Assembly: GCA_021234155.1 (NCBI GenBank)
Contig: JAJEKV010000014.1
Coordinates: forward strand, 5,535,563 to 5,599,562
Reading direction: 5' to 3'
Source of the DNA: Isoetes taiwanensis
Lineage: Eukaryota; Streptophyta; Lycopodiopsida; Isoetales; Isoetaceae
DNA: 64,000 bases
Below are positions 1 to 7,604 of this stretch, in pieces. Both the position numbers and the translations under genes were made by a program. How positions within the stretch are numbered: position 1 is the stretch's first letter; each line of letters starts with the position of its first letter. The notes beneath the pieces are model-generated. The model saw only the letters and a list, made by a program, of their open reading frames with translations, searched no databases and had not been told where the DNA came from.

Positions 1-796
1 TACCCTTAATCTTATTTGCTTCAGCATAATTTTTAATGAGAGCTTCAAAATGTTCTTCTACTTTTGCTACTTTACCATGGCATGTTAATAGCATCTTGAA
101 CGTTCTGTAATCTGGCTTGCATTGATCATTCTGCATTTCATTCAGCAAGCATTCAACTAACCCAAACTTCTGTTCTGCAACCAAACATTCCAACAGCACA
201 TTGTAATCATATATCGCAGGTTGATATGCAAGCATCCTTTTAGTCCATTCAAAAAAGTTAAATGATGCATCAACATCCTTAATATTTCTCACAATCTGAC
301 CAACCTGAAATGGCCCTAGTGTAAAGTTCAAGCTCTTGAGAACTACTTGGGTTTCTGCACACCAACCTTTCTGATTAACTTCTGCTGCAATATTCATCAA
401 GGCTTGTGAAATGGCTCTATCTTCTGCTGAAAACCCCTTGCAATCTTCCAACAGTTCATCTGCTACATTATCCAAGTATTTCTTATTGCCTGTAACTAAT
501 TCCTTAAAAGCAAAAATCCCCTTCGAAGGCGAAGCTGCACCAAGCTTTGGATGTTCTCCAGCCTTAAGAGTCGCTAACTCTGGGTTGTCTCCAACCTTAA
601 GATTTTCTAAATCTGGATGTTCTCCAATCTTAGGATTGGCTAAATCATGTTCAAGATATCGTTCCAGCATTTCATGATACGATAACGTAAATATACTACG
701 ACTAGACAGAGGAGAATCACGAACCCCTACATGGTACGCATTTCTAACATACCTTGAGACAAGAAAGGGAATCCGGTATGCTTTATTCCAAACCAT
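1..796 (-). CDS. P-class pentatricopeptide repeat (PPR) protein, 5' part (3' end outside window)
   Basis: Reading the minus strand, an ATG at 796-794 opens a frame without a stop for 265 codons to the window edge; the in-frame stop upstream is near 835. The first ~40 residues are rich in R, Y and S with few acids (MVWNKAYRIPFLVSRY...), as in an organelle targeting peptide. Residues ~55-90 hold three short degenerate repeats built on (L)GEHP/GDNP..LxxLK. From about residue 150 the text is that of helical PPR repeats: YDYNVLLECLVAEQKFGLVE, then CKPDYRTFKMLLTCHGKVAK, with the usual two-helix spacing. P-class PPR proteins bind organelle RNA and affect its stability, splicing or translation; the target cannot be told. 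No intron is seen in this part. The family is fairly certain, organelle targeting is inferred. Confidence 0.8.
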   Translation of the reverse strand, partial: MVWNKAYRIPFLVSRYVRNAYHVGVRDSPLSSRSIFTLSYHEMLERYLEHDLANPKIGEHPDLENLKVGDNPELATLKAGEHPKLGAASPSKGIFAFKELVTGNKKYLDNVADELLEDCKGFSAEDRAISQALMNIAAEVNQKGWCAETQVVLKSLNFTLGPFQVGQIVRNIKDVDASFNFFEWTKRMLAYQPAIYDYNVLLECLVAEQKFGLVECLLNEMQNDQCKPDYRTFKMLLTCHGKVAKVEEHFEALIKNYAEANKIKG

Positions 797-1644
797 CTCA
801 CATTTCCTTGGGCTGAATACAGCCCGGCTCCGCTAGACTTTCGGATTTAACGTACTTATTTAATTTGAGGGGAGTGCTTTTGATTTTGGGTTGAGAGCAA
901 TGGTTGGGCATAATGTTCGTATAAAGGTGACTTGTTTTGGTGTAGGCTGTTTTTGGTTTGATGGTGGAGTGGATATGCTTTTGTTTAGCAGGCGTGCCTA
1001 ACCCTCCCTACAAGAATTCCTGAAATTCTAGCTTGTCCATGTGGCTGCCATATCATGCTAAAAATAATGTGGCATAATTTTTACCCTTAGATTTCATATT
1101 ATTACATGGGGTTGCAAATTCCATGTGATCTTGAACCCTGTGCTGACACATGTCACCTCCCTACAATCCAGAATGGAAAGAGGGAAGCAAATTCCGTGCA
1201 TATGAAATTTGGCAGGCTACTCCCGGTTGTCCAAACGGTAACATAGCAACTAGAGCAAAAAACTAAAATCAATAAACCTTTCAGCTATGGGATTTGAACC
1301 CACAAATCCGAAAGCATCGTAGCAAAACTAAAAGTGTAGAAGAACATTAGGAAAATGCGGTAAATCATGAAAACTCTGCAACAGATACTGTGATGGCCCT
1401 CAAATGGAGCCTAAAACAGCATATAGCTGCCGGATTTGCTGCCAAAATCAGCCTAAAGCAGGCCTAGAGGGCCGATTTACTCTATAAAAGCATCATGGAG
1501 CGAAAACATGGCACCGCTACTTGCATGTAAGAAATATTAGCACAGGACGAGCCGTGAAAGCATGTCCTAAGTTTCTGACCGCTAACCTGGAAGAAATCGG
1601 CCTCAAAACATCCTTACCTCGGAAAAAATCGTTGTTTGCCATGC
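797..1644. other. Intergenic DNA between the PPR gene and the LINE insertion
   Basis: No coding frame is convincing here. It must hold the 5' leader and promoter of the minus-strand PPR gene, but no clear TATA box was recognised. A tRNA T-arm-like string lies at 1289-1309 on the minus strand (box-B-like GGTTCAAATCC) without the rest of a tRNA. Confidence 0.5.
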
Positions 1645-1661
1645 AAACTCTGAATACCTGT
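1645..1661. repeat. Target-site duplication, left copy
   Basis: The string ACTCTGAATACCTGT (with one or two A before it) stands at the left border of the LINE-like insertion and again directly after its poly-A tail at 2697-2711. A 15-17 bp perfect repeat with these partners is the usual mark of target-primed reverse transcription. Confidence 0.85.
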
Positions 1662-2696
1662 GATGGGAGATGAGGATGGTCGCTCGTGACGATGGCACTT
1701 AGGGCTGCTGGCGCTTTTCCTTGTAATTTGAGCATCTGGACTCCGTTTTTTATGATCTTTAGTTCGTTCGAAAGCTTTTCCCGAGAGCTCTCCATCAACA
1801 TCAATTTTGTTAGAGTTTGCTATCAGGTTAGGGGCCGGATTTGGGTCTGTTTGTTTTCGGCGAGTTATAGTAGGGATGGGGAAGACGGATATTGCTCCAG
1901 CGGCCAAGGCGGCAGCAAAACGGCGTGAGTCTACCACCAGTTTGGTGATACGTGATCCCCCAGTTGCTGCGCAAAAAGAGATAAACAATTCAGTTGGAAG
2001 ATCTTTGCCTTCGGTGGTGGCTACTCCAGTGGTTCTTGAAGAAAGGGATTTTCCTCCCTTGCAAGGCGCTGCGAATAAGGGAGCAGAAGTTAATGGGAAT
2101 TTGCATCAAACAGATACAGATTCCAATCCTAATGTAGTTCCTCAGCCTCGGGCAAATAATAGTGCTTGGAAGTCATCTGATTCGGTTACAAAAGTTTCAT
2201 ATCAAAGATTTAGTGATTGGCTTTGTAAGGATATATCTAATGCATCTAGAAAGGCAAGGGTAGCAGCTGCTTTGCAGGTATTGTCTGAAGGGAGTAAGGA
2301 GGAGTTGTCGGCAATCTTGGACACATTGAAAGCCCGACAGATTCAACTTCAACAACAATTGCCTCCAAATGACATATTTTACCAGTCTGACTGTCAGAGT
2401 GTAGTTCAAGCCTCTAGTATCCCCGTGGTTGAGGTGGACCATCAAGCTCATATTAAGTGTGCTGAGCACTTATCTTCCTGTGTAGTTCTTGGGTACTTTA
2501 CTGGTGGCTATTTAGATTTTTCTCGGTTTCGTGTTTGGTTATCTCTGCTTTTGACGCCTCAAGGTGGCACAGGGAGTATGATTATATTCTGTGTATGGGT
2601 GGTTTTGCGATTTCGTCCTCTAAGTTTTGAGTCCCATGTTGTATGTATCTTGATCTTCCTTGATAATAGATTGTCGTCCTTCAAAAAAAAAAAAAA
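1662..2696 (+). mobile_element. LINE-like retroposon, internally deleted, with poly-A tail
   Basis: About 1035 bp lie between two perfect copies of a 15-17 bp sequence and end in a run of 14 or more A. It carries a leader, an ORF1-like reading frame from 1876, and a T-rich 3' segment (2490-2682) of the kind that ends plant LINEs. No endonuclease or reverse transcriptase is present, so the copy looks like a 5' end joined directly to a 3' end, mobilised in trans. The alternative is a retrocopy of a cellular mRNA. The retroposition itself is well supported; the LINE assignment is moderate. Confidence 0.7.
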
Positions 2697-2703
2697 ACTC
2701 TGA
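1876..2703 (+). CDS. ORF1-like protein of the LINE-like retroposon
   Basis: ATG at 1876 (MGKTDIAPAAKAAAKRR) begins a basic, low-complexity N-terminus followed by VVLEERDFPPLQG, a phrase common near the start of plant LINE ORF1 proteins, and a helical middle (FSDWLCKDISNASRKARVAA, then a glutamine-rich coil LKARQIQLQQQL). After about residue 195 the frame runs into T-rich 3' sequence and finally through the poly-A tail (SFKKKKK), so the C-terminal third is probably not real protein. No zinc knuckle, endonuclease or reverse transcriptase is seen. An upstream in-frame start exists but the GGGATGG context at 1876 is better. Confidence 0.45.
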   Translation: MGKTDIAPAAKAAAKRRESTTSLVIRDPPVAAQKEINNSVGRSLPSVVATPVVLEERDFPPLQGAANKGAEVNGNLHQTDTDSNPNVVPQPRANNSAWKSSDSVTKVSYQRFSDWLCKDISNASRKARVAAALQVLSEGSKEELSAILDTLKARQIQLQQQLPPNDIFYQSDCQSVVQASSIPVVEVDHQAHIKCAEHLSSCVVLGYFTGGYLDFSRFRVWLSLLLTPQGGTGSMIIFCVWVVLRFRPLSFESHVVCILIFLDNRLSSFKKKKKL

Positions 2704-2711
2704 ATACCTGT
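2697..2711. repeat. Target-site duplication, right copy
   Basis: Perfect second copy of ACTCTGAATACCTGT, directly after the poly-A tail. Confidence 0.85.
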
Positions 2712-2937
2712 AAGCAGAAACCAAAGAAAAGTTGAAAAGTAAGGCAAGCGCCATAGAAACAATAAAAAAATTAAGAATATGGCGCATCCGAACTTGGAAA
2801 ATCCGAGGCAAATACCAACGTTGAGCGCCATGTCCATTGAGCTCCAAGGGCTGCAGAGCGCCATCAAGCACCACAGCTGCCCACCGCCATAGCCGGCTAC
2901 CGCCATCACCTCAACCTCCTACTGAAAAAATGGGGAG
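2712..2937 (-). other. Possible host exon interrupted by the LINE insertion
   Basis: With the insertion mentally removed, the minus strand reads open from ATGs near 2905-2872, through a hydrophobic stretch (FFIVSMALALLFNFSLVSA in one frame), to the insertion site; a pyrimidine tract and CAG sit exactly at the target site. This may be a small membrane-protein exon or an exon/intron border, but I cannot identify a family. Chance openness is possible. Confidence 0.2.
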
Positions 2938-3374
2938 GGGGGCACATTTGCTCCCCATTTCCATGTTGTGGGGGCGTGGCCATTGGTCCCCCATTCCGGT
3001 GTGGCTAGTCCCTCCTACCAGCTCCGTCAGTCGCGGGCCCCACCGGTCCACACCAGAATGGATCCCAATGACCATGCCTCCATGCATCCTACGGTCAAGG
3101 AAATTAGAAAATCCCTAAAAAAATTCCCAACACCGCCTTGCAGTGTATCGACTATGTGGAGGGAGGGGGGGAGGGGGGATTTGCTCAACATTTCCATGTT
3201 GTGGAAGCGTGGCCATTGGTCCCCCATTCCGGTGTGGCTGGTGACCCGCTATCGGCTCCGTCAGTCACGGGCCCCACCGATCCACACCGGAATGGTCCCA
3301 ATAATGGCCATGCCTCCATACACCCTACGGTCAAGGAAATTAGAAAATCCAACACCTCCTTCGGCGGTATCGAC
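2938..3374. repeat. Imperfect tandem duplication, two units of ~205-215 bp
   Basis: Unit 1 (2938-3152) and unit 2 (3171-3374) share ATTTCCATGTTGTGG, GGTCCCCCATTCCGGTGTGG, the phrase around CGGGCCCCACCG, and CTACGGTCAAGGAAATTAG, and both end in GTATCGAC. They differ by scattered substitutions and small indels. GC-rich compared with the surroundings. Short reading frames here are by-products. Confidence 0.8.
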
Positions 3375-3486
3375 TAATAGATTATCTCTGCTCTTTATCT
3401 TTCGAATCACGACTTGCAGATTGGCAGAGGATCCAGGTTAATGTTTTCGTGAAGTCCAGGTTCATATTGTTTCTCTTCATATATCC
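3375..3486. other. Left flank of the LTR retrotransposon, with target duplication
   Basis: The last five bases, TATCC (3482-3486), recur as TATCC at 16646-16650 immediately after the right LTR, giving a perfect 5-bp target-site duplication. Confidence 0.85.
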
Positions 3487-3499
3487 TGTGACGTTCCAG

Positions 3500-3530
3500 A
3501 GGAATATACGCTATAAATACGTATATTCCT
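3500..3530. repeat. 11-bp inverted repeat near the LTR start with a TATA-like loop
   Basis: Arm AGGAATATACG (3500-3510), loop CTATAAATA (3511-3519), arm CGTATATTCCT (3520-3530); the arms are perfectly complementary. The loop reads like a TATA box but lies 13 bp into the LTR, too early for the usual U3/R border. An identical structure is in the 3' LTR. Confidence 0.7.
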
Positions 3531-3725
3531 GGACCCGTCACCATACAAGTCTACCTAGGTAGCCTTGTATGCCTTAGAAAGTGGCAAGGGGTGCACATCT
3601 AAGTTAATCGCTTAACTTAGATAACCTTAGGATAAGGCCCATTTCCACATGGCCTCATCCTATTGGGCAACCGCCACACGGCCTCTCCTTAGTGGTGCCA
3701 CGTGGCATCCCATGTGGACCCACAC

Positions 3726-3753
3726 CTATATTAGCTCTAACCCTAACCCTAGA
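3726..3753 (+). promoter_or_regulatory. Candidate LTR core promoter with telobox-like repeat
   Basis: CTATATTA (3726-3733) is followed at once by CTAACCCTAACCCTAGA (3737-3753), an interstitial telomere-type or telobox motif often found at transcription starts in plants. A pyrimidine-rich stretch follows. Assigning this as the U3/R promoter is inference; the equivalent site in the 3' LTR is ~15242-15269. Confidence 0.35.
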
Positions 3754-5133
3754 CCTTTTTCCCTGACCTAGCACTTGAACTCTCATCTACGTGCCCAAAA
3801 CCCCGTTTCGAGCACCGTTCGTCATAGCCTAGCCTGGAGCAGCAGCCCCTGGAAGGTGTGTATGATCGTTGAGGGAGCAAGTCTTCAAACCTCGTCAAGG
3901 AGCATGGAGACGCCAGGGATGGGAGGAAGCGCTTCTGGAGGAGGTAGGTTGAGTAGAGTTCATGTTAGTTCATCTGGAAGTTAGCCCTCCAGATGGGTTA
4001 GTATTTTGTGTCTAGAGTAGAGCCACCCTAGATCCTTGTTGAACATCTTGAACCCTAATCAAGGAACCCTAACTGTTAGTTAGATATGTATGATTAGGTT
4101 AAGATGTTCATATGATATTGATCATGAGGTGATGATTATGCGATGATGGTTGATCATGTTTGTTCCTCTTGTGTTGGGAAGGGGGGTAGAGACCTAGGGC
4201 CATGTGTAGTATGCTCCTAGTGTAGATCCCTTAGTTCCTATTAGTTGCGGCCTGTGCATAGGAACCCACCGGGCTATGGAGGCTATGATGTGACTTCAAA
4301 GACCGCACTGCGGGGCTAGAGACAAGATGGAGGGAGGATCCCTGCCGAGCGGGGGCTACGGGGGATCCCATAGTGGGCTAGGCTTATGGCCGGTCACCTT
4401 GTGTGGGCCGGGCATGGGTCCGACACCTCCTGGGGCGAAGGTGTTGCCCTGCCTCTCAAGAGTTGCAAGTGTCGGCTTGGCTCTTGTTTTGGGGGTTTGG
4501 TCAGTGCAATGGATGTGTCGTCCACGATTCTCTAGCCCGGTGGAGCCTCTAGACCCAGGGAAGGGGAGATGCAACCCTTCCTACCTCGGCCGGACCAGGG
4601 AGATGCAACTTGGAGTAGTCCCGATGGGTGATGCCATGGGATTGCGTATCCGGAAGGTTAGAGTCATGCCAGAGCCTGATCTAGCCTATTTGCAAAGTAT
4701 GCACAGGAGGGGCGGATGGAGTGGTCAACCCTAGCCATTGTCTTATGCCAGCCCCGCCATTGTTATGACTTCGATGCGCTCTATCTTGAGGCCTATCCAG
4801 TCAGTCGACTTCCTTATGTGTCGGAGCCACGGGTAGGAGCTCTCATGTTTTATGGCATATGATTAGGATCTTTGCATCTATGGATGTGCGGTTGGGCTAC
4901 CCTTCGAGGTAGCATATTGTATTGTATTGCTAGTTCTGACGTGTTTATGCTTCCGCTGTGATAGGAGCCCATAGGGGAAGGGCGCGCAAGACACCTTCGT
5001 GTCCCCTTCCCGCACTATGGAGCCTCCCGAGTCTTGGGATAGGCCGAGGGCCCTTTGTCGCGGTTGTTGAGCCGGACGGGGGATTTCTGCGAAAGTGTAC
5101 GGTAGCCCCGATATTTAGCAGGGAGCGTCACAA

Positions 5134-5145
5134 TGGTATCAGAGC
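5134..5145 (+). other. Primer binding site for initiator tRNA-Met
   Basis: TGGTATCAGAGC lies one base after the 5' LTR and matches the complement of the 3' end of plant initiator tRNA-Met, the commonest primer of plant Ty3/gypsy and copia elements. Confidence 0.93.
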
Positions 5146-5702
5146 GATGTTCTTGGTTGACCAAGAACTAGCACTGACCATAACCATGAAAGTAGTCTAA
5201 CAAGCCTATAAGGGTGAGAAATAGAAATTTCCACCATCGAGCCTCGAAAATTAGGAAAAAAAAAATTTCCTTAGGTAGTGAGTTCGTGATTAGGCTAAGT
5301 TGGAAGGAACGAGTCAAATTTACCTTCTAGTAAATTTGGAGTGAAAATTATGCATCTGCATCCAATTTCACCTAAAATGGGTCGAAGAAGCATGCCAATC
5401 TGAGACCCGAGTGAAAAATGGCGCAAATCCATAATTAACACTTCAAACCATTAGGAAATTTGAAAATCCAAAGGTATAATACGAATTTTTGTGTATATTA
5501 AGAATTAAACATATATTATTATTAAGGGTACTATGGGGTAATTAATAAGGGGGGCTAATAAGTAGGCCTATTAATGGTAGGAGAATATTCCCAGGGACCC
5601 TTCCCTTTAAATATTCCTGACACCTCATTTTTCCCTCCAAACCTTCCTCCACCTCATCTCTCTTGCTCAGCCTTACGTCACCCGTTTTCTAGACCGTTAA
5701 GT
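5146..5702 (+). promoter_or_regulatory. Leader between primer site and histone-like ORF; hairpin and TATA-like box
   Basis: A perfect 8-bp hairpin GTTCTTGG-TTGA-CCAAGAAC (5149-5168) starts three bases after the primer site, where retroelements often keep dimerisation or packaging structures. Further on, TTTAAATA (5606-5613) stands ~95 bp before the ORF's ATG and is followed by a pyrimidine-rich stretch ending in TTGCTCAG, which could be a transcription start region or a 3' splice site. AT-rich between. Regulatory roles are inferred. Confidence 0.4.
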
Positions 5703-6824
5703 ATGGCTCGAACCAAGCAGACAGCTAGGAAGTTCGGCGAGCGACCTACGCTCTCGATGGCGCATGTAGCAGCGGGACGACATACGAAGAAGATCCCTGA
5801 GCACCTTCGACCTAAGAAGGGGGAAGAGGAGTTTCCCTCCAGCAGCAGCGACGAAACCTATCATGATGCTGAGGAGGAGGCACCTAGCAGTAGCTCTTCG
5901 TCAGCAGGCACCCAGAGAACCGGAGAATCCCGTCACTTCGGGCCTTCGGACACCGAGGTGGAAGAACAGGTGGAAGAGCAGCCCCAGCACCAGACCCAGG
6001 AGGCGGGCCCTTCAGTGCCCAAGAAGAAGGACAAGGAGAAGGTTGCGGAGTGGCCTGAAGAGAGAGCCGCTAGGAAGAAGAGGGAGCGCGAGCGGGAGCT
6101 GAGGGAGCAGGAAAGGCGGACCAAGAGAAGAAACGACCGCCCCCGCCGGACCGTCGTGATTGAGGAGCCTCCCCGACATGAAGAGGAGGAGGAGAGAGAA
6201 GGAGGCGATGAGGAGGAAGAGGAGGAAGGAGACGCCGAAGCCGTCGGGGAACCTTCGAACCCCGACGCAAGACCACCTTATCCAAAGTGGCCCGAGCCAC
6301 CTAAGGTGGTTAAGAAGCAGAAGGCGGGCGAGCGATCGTTCGCCTTGAAGGAGGATCGACTCTACAGACGCCGCCTCAAAGTGTACCAGCAGTACCTCCG
6401 TCGTTGGACGAGGTATAACGACTGGTACTGCCGCCAGAACATTCAACGCCACGTGGAGGGGGGTCGACCACCAAAGAACCAGCCCAAACCGCCGCCGCCA
6501 CGACCGGAGAAGCCGAAGAAGGTACACCATGGGCCTAACTCCCCGCACGCCCGAGTTTTTCGGGAGATTAAGCACTTTCAACAGTGCACTAATCTCCTGA
6601 TTAGGAAGAAGCCCTTCGAGCGGCTCATGCGGGAAGTTATGCAGGAGTTCGTCACCGACTATAGGGTGACGTCGCTCACAACCAGGGTGTTGCAGGTAAC
6701 CGCTGAGGCCGAGCTCACCCAGTTGTTCGAAGAAGGGAACCTCTGCGCGATCCACGCGAAGAGGGTGACCCTGATGCCCAAGGACATACACTTGGCGCGT
6801 CGCATCCGCAAGGAACGCCCTTGA
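5703..6824 (+). CDS. Histone H3-like protein encoded by the LTR retrotransposon (H3 tail + linker + H3 fold)
   Basis: 373 aa. Residues 1-10 are [10 protein letters not shown], identical to the canonical H3 tail through K9, but S10 is F. Residues 272-373 are a full H3 core: alpha-N ([10 protein letters not shown]), the [14 protein letters not shown] segment, L1 of canonical H3 length, alpha-2, [16 protein letters not shown] and [10 protein letters not shown] at the C-terminus. Over the last 76 residues about 49 match standard H3 by eye. Equivalents of H3 R83, C110, H113, R116 and D123, used for folding or pairing, are present; K56 is Q (294) and K79 is V (317). Between tail and core are Ser/acidic tracts (40-70), a basic coiled coil with NLS character (105-150), an E-rich run (160-178) and a Pro-rich segment (253-271). 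An upstream in-frame ATG (5574) would bury the tail; 5703 has A at -3 and G at +4. Likely nuclear; role unknown. Confidence 0.93.
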   Translation: MARTKQTARKFGERPTLSMAHVAAGRHTKKIPEHLRPKKGEEEFPSSSSDETYHDAEEEAPSSSSSSAGTQRTGESRHFGPSDTEVEEQVEEQPQHQTQEAGPSVPKKKDKEKVAEWPEERAARKKRERERELREQERRTKRRNDRPRRTVVIEEPPRHEEEEEREGGDEEEEEEGDAEAVGEPSNPDARPPYPKWPEPPKVVKKQKAGERSFALKEDRLYRRRLKVYQQYLRRWTRYNDWYCRQNIQRHVEGGRPPKNQPKPPPPRPEKPKKVHHGPNSPHARVFREIKHFQQCTNLLIRKKPFERLMREVMQEFVTDYRVTSLTTRVLQVTAEAELTQLFEEGNLCAIHAKRVTLMPKDIHLARRIRKERP

Positions 6825-7031
6825 GGATGAACTTTTGTGTAAATTAATGTACTTGCTAAAGTTTTCTCCTATAGTATAAAATTTAGTTGCAAACTGACCT
6901 TAATTTTGTATGAAAATGTGTTTAAGTAGCTCAAATTTTACTTTAGTTTTGACCATTATAATTAGAATGATCAAAATAAAGTAAATTAGTAAAGCACCCT
7001 AAAGCGGATCAGTCAAATTTTGGGATAAAAT
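6825..7031 (+). other. AT-rich spacer after the histone-like ORF
   Basis: Sharp drop in GC after the stop at 6824. No terminator or poly-A signal is clear beyond general AT-richness. The contrast with the GC-rich ORF upstream suggests the ORF and spacer have different origins. Confidence 0.4.
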
Positions 7032-7111
7032 CTGAAAACGGGTTGCACCGCGCCAACCCTGCTTGCGCTCGTGACGCAGAGCGGAATTTCGCGGAGCAAC
7101 CCGGTTTCGCC
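7032..7111 (+). repeat. Direct repeat copy 1 (~80 bp) with internal inverted ends
   Basis: Runs from CTGAAAACGGGTTGCACC to GCGGAGCAACCCGGTTTCGCC. CGGGTTGC near the start and GCAACCCG near the end can pair, so each copy can fold into a stem. Recurs 202 bp downstream. Confidence 0.8.
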
Positions 7112-7233
7112 ATTTTGACCCAAAAATATGTCCAATCTGCTCAAGGAAAGTTGCTAATTAGATTAGAATCATGCCAAATAGTCATATTAGCATCTCTAAA
7201 ATTCTAGAAACCTTCATTACAAGCTAAAAAGAT

Positions 7234-7313
7234 CCGAAAACGGGTTGCACCACGCCAACCCTGCTTGCGCTCATCACGCAGAGCTGAATTTCGCGGAGCA
7301 ACCCGATTTCGCC
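7234..7313 (+). repeat. Direct repeat copy 2 (~80 bp)
   Basis: Same as 7032-7111 with about seven substitutions; the pairing ends CGGGTTGC and GCAACCCG are kept. Both copies lie between the histone-like ORF and the promoter-like box of the second ORF. Confidence 0.8.
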
Positions 7314-7486
7314 CTTTTTTCGCCCAAATTGACCAAATTCAACCCAACAAGCCGCCATGTAGTGTTTCTTGCATTGCTTTGCTTAGATTTGCACTTCATG
7401 GTAGCTCATTTGGAGACCCATAGCCATAGAATAGAAGTCTTCCCCATCAAGAACCCTTGTGCACGGAACCCGAGGCACCCCTAGTC

Positions 7487-7495
7487 TATAAAAAG
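7487..7495 (+). promoter_or_regulatory. Strong TATA-like box upstream of the second extra ORF
   Basis: TATAAAAAG inside a CTAGTCTATAAAAAGGGCCC context, 118 bp ahead of the ATG at 7605, followed by a pyrimidine-rich stretch. This fits an internal RNA polymerase II promoter with a ~85-nt leader, but no transcript evidence exists here. Confidence 0.5.
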
Positions 7496-7604
7496 GGCCC
7501 TCATTTGTCATTTTCTCCCCATCCAAACTGCTCTTGGCCCTTTTGGCGATTTTCCAGCTCTCTACTCATCTCCACAAACCATTTTTCATAGCTATCTCTG
7601 CTCA

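Larger units (their letters stand above)
3487..5132 (+). repeat. 5' long terminal repeat
   Basis: Starts TGTGACGTTCC and ends GGGAGCGTCACA, so the termini form a perfect 7-bp inverted repeat TGTGACG...CGTCACA. The same sequence recurs at 15003-16645. In roughly the first 800 bp I count about nine single-base differences from the 3' copy; later differences are clustered (near 4293-4315, 4488-4545, 4770-4785, 5015-5070, 5085-5112). Reading frames within it are incidental. Confidence 0.95.

Noticed and set aside
411-677. Plus-strand 88-codon open frame
   Set aside because: It is the antisense shadow of the PPR gene, which reads continuously on the minus strand.
1289-1309. tRNA T-arm-like sequence on the minus strand
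   Set aside because: Only the T-loop region (GGTTCAAATCC) fits; there is no D-arm, anticodon arm or acceptor stem at the right distance, so neither a tRNA gene nor a SINE can be claimed.
4327-4734. Open frame within the 5' LTR
   Set aside because: The matching frame in the 3' LTR is shifted by small indels, so it is not conserved as protein.
6012-6791. Minus-strand 259-codon open frame opposite the histone-like ORF
   Set aside because: Composition follows from the GC-rich, repeat-coded sense strand; the sense product has clear homology.
5703-6824. CENH3 (centromeric H3) as identity of the H3-like fold
   Set aside because: Loop 1 has canonical H3 length, the tail is exactly that of canonical H3, and the C-terminus follows the canonical LARRIRxER pattern, so ordinary H3 is the better ancestor. 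A formal tree is needed.
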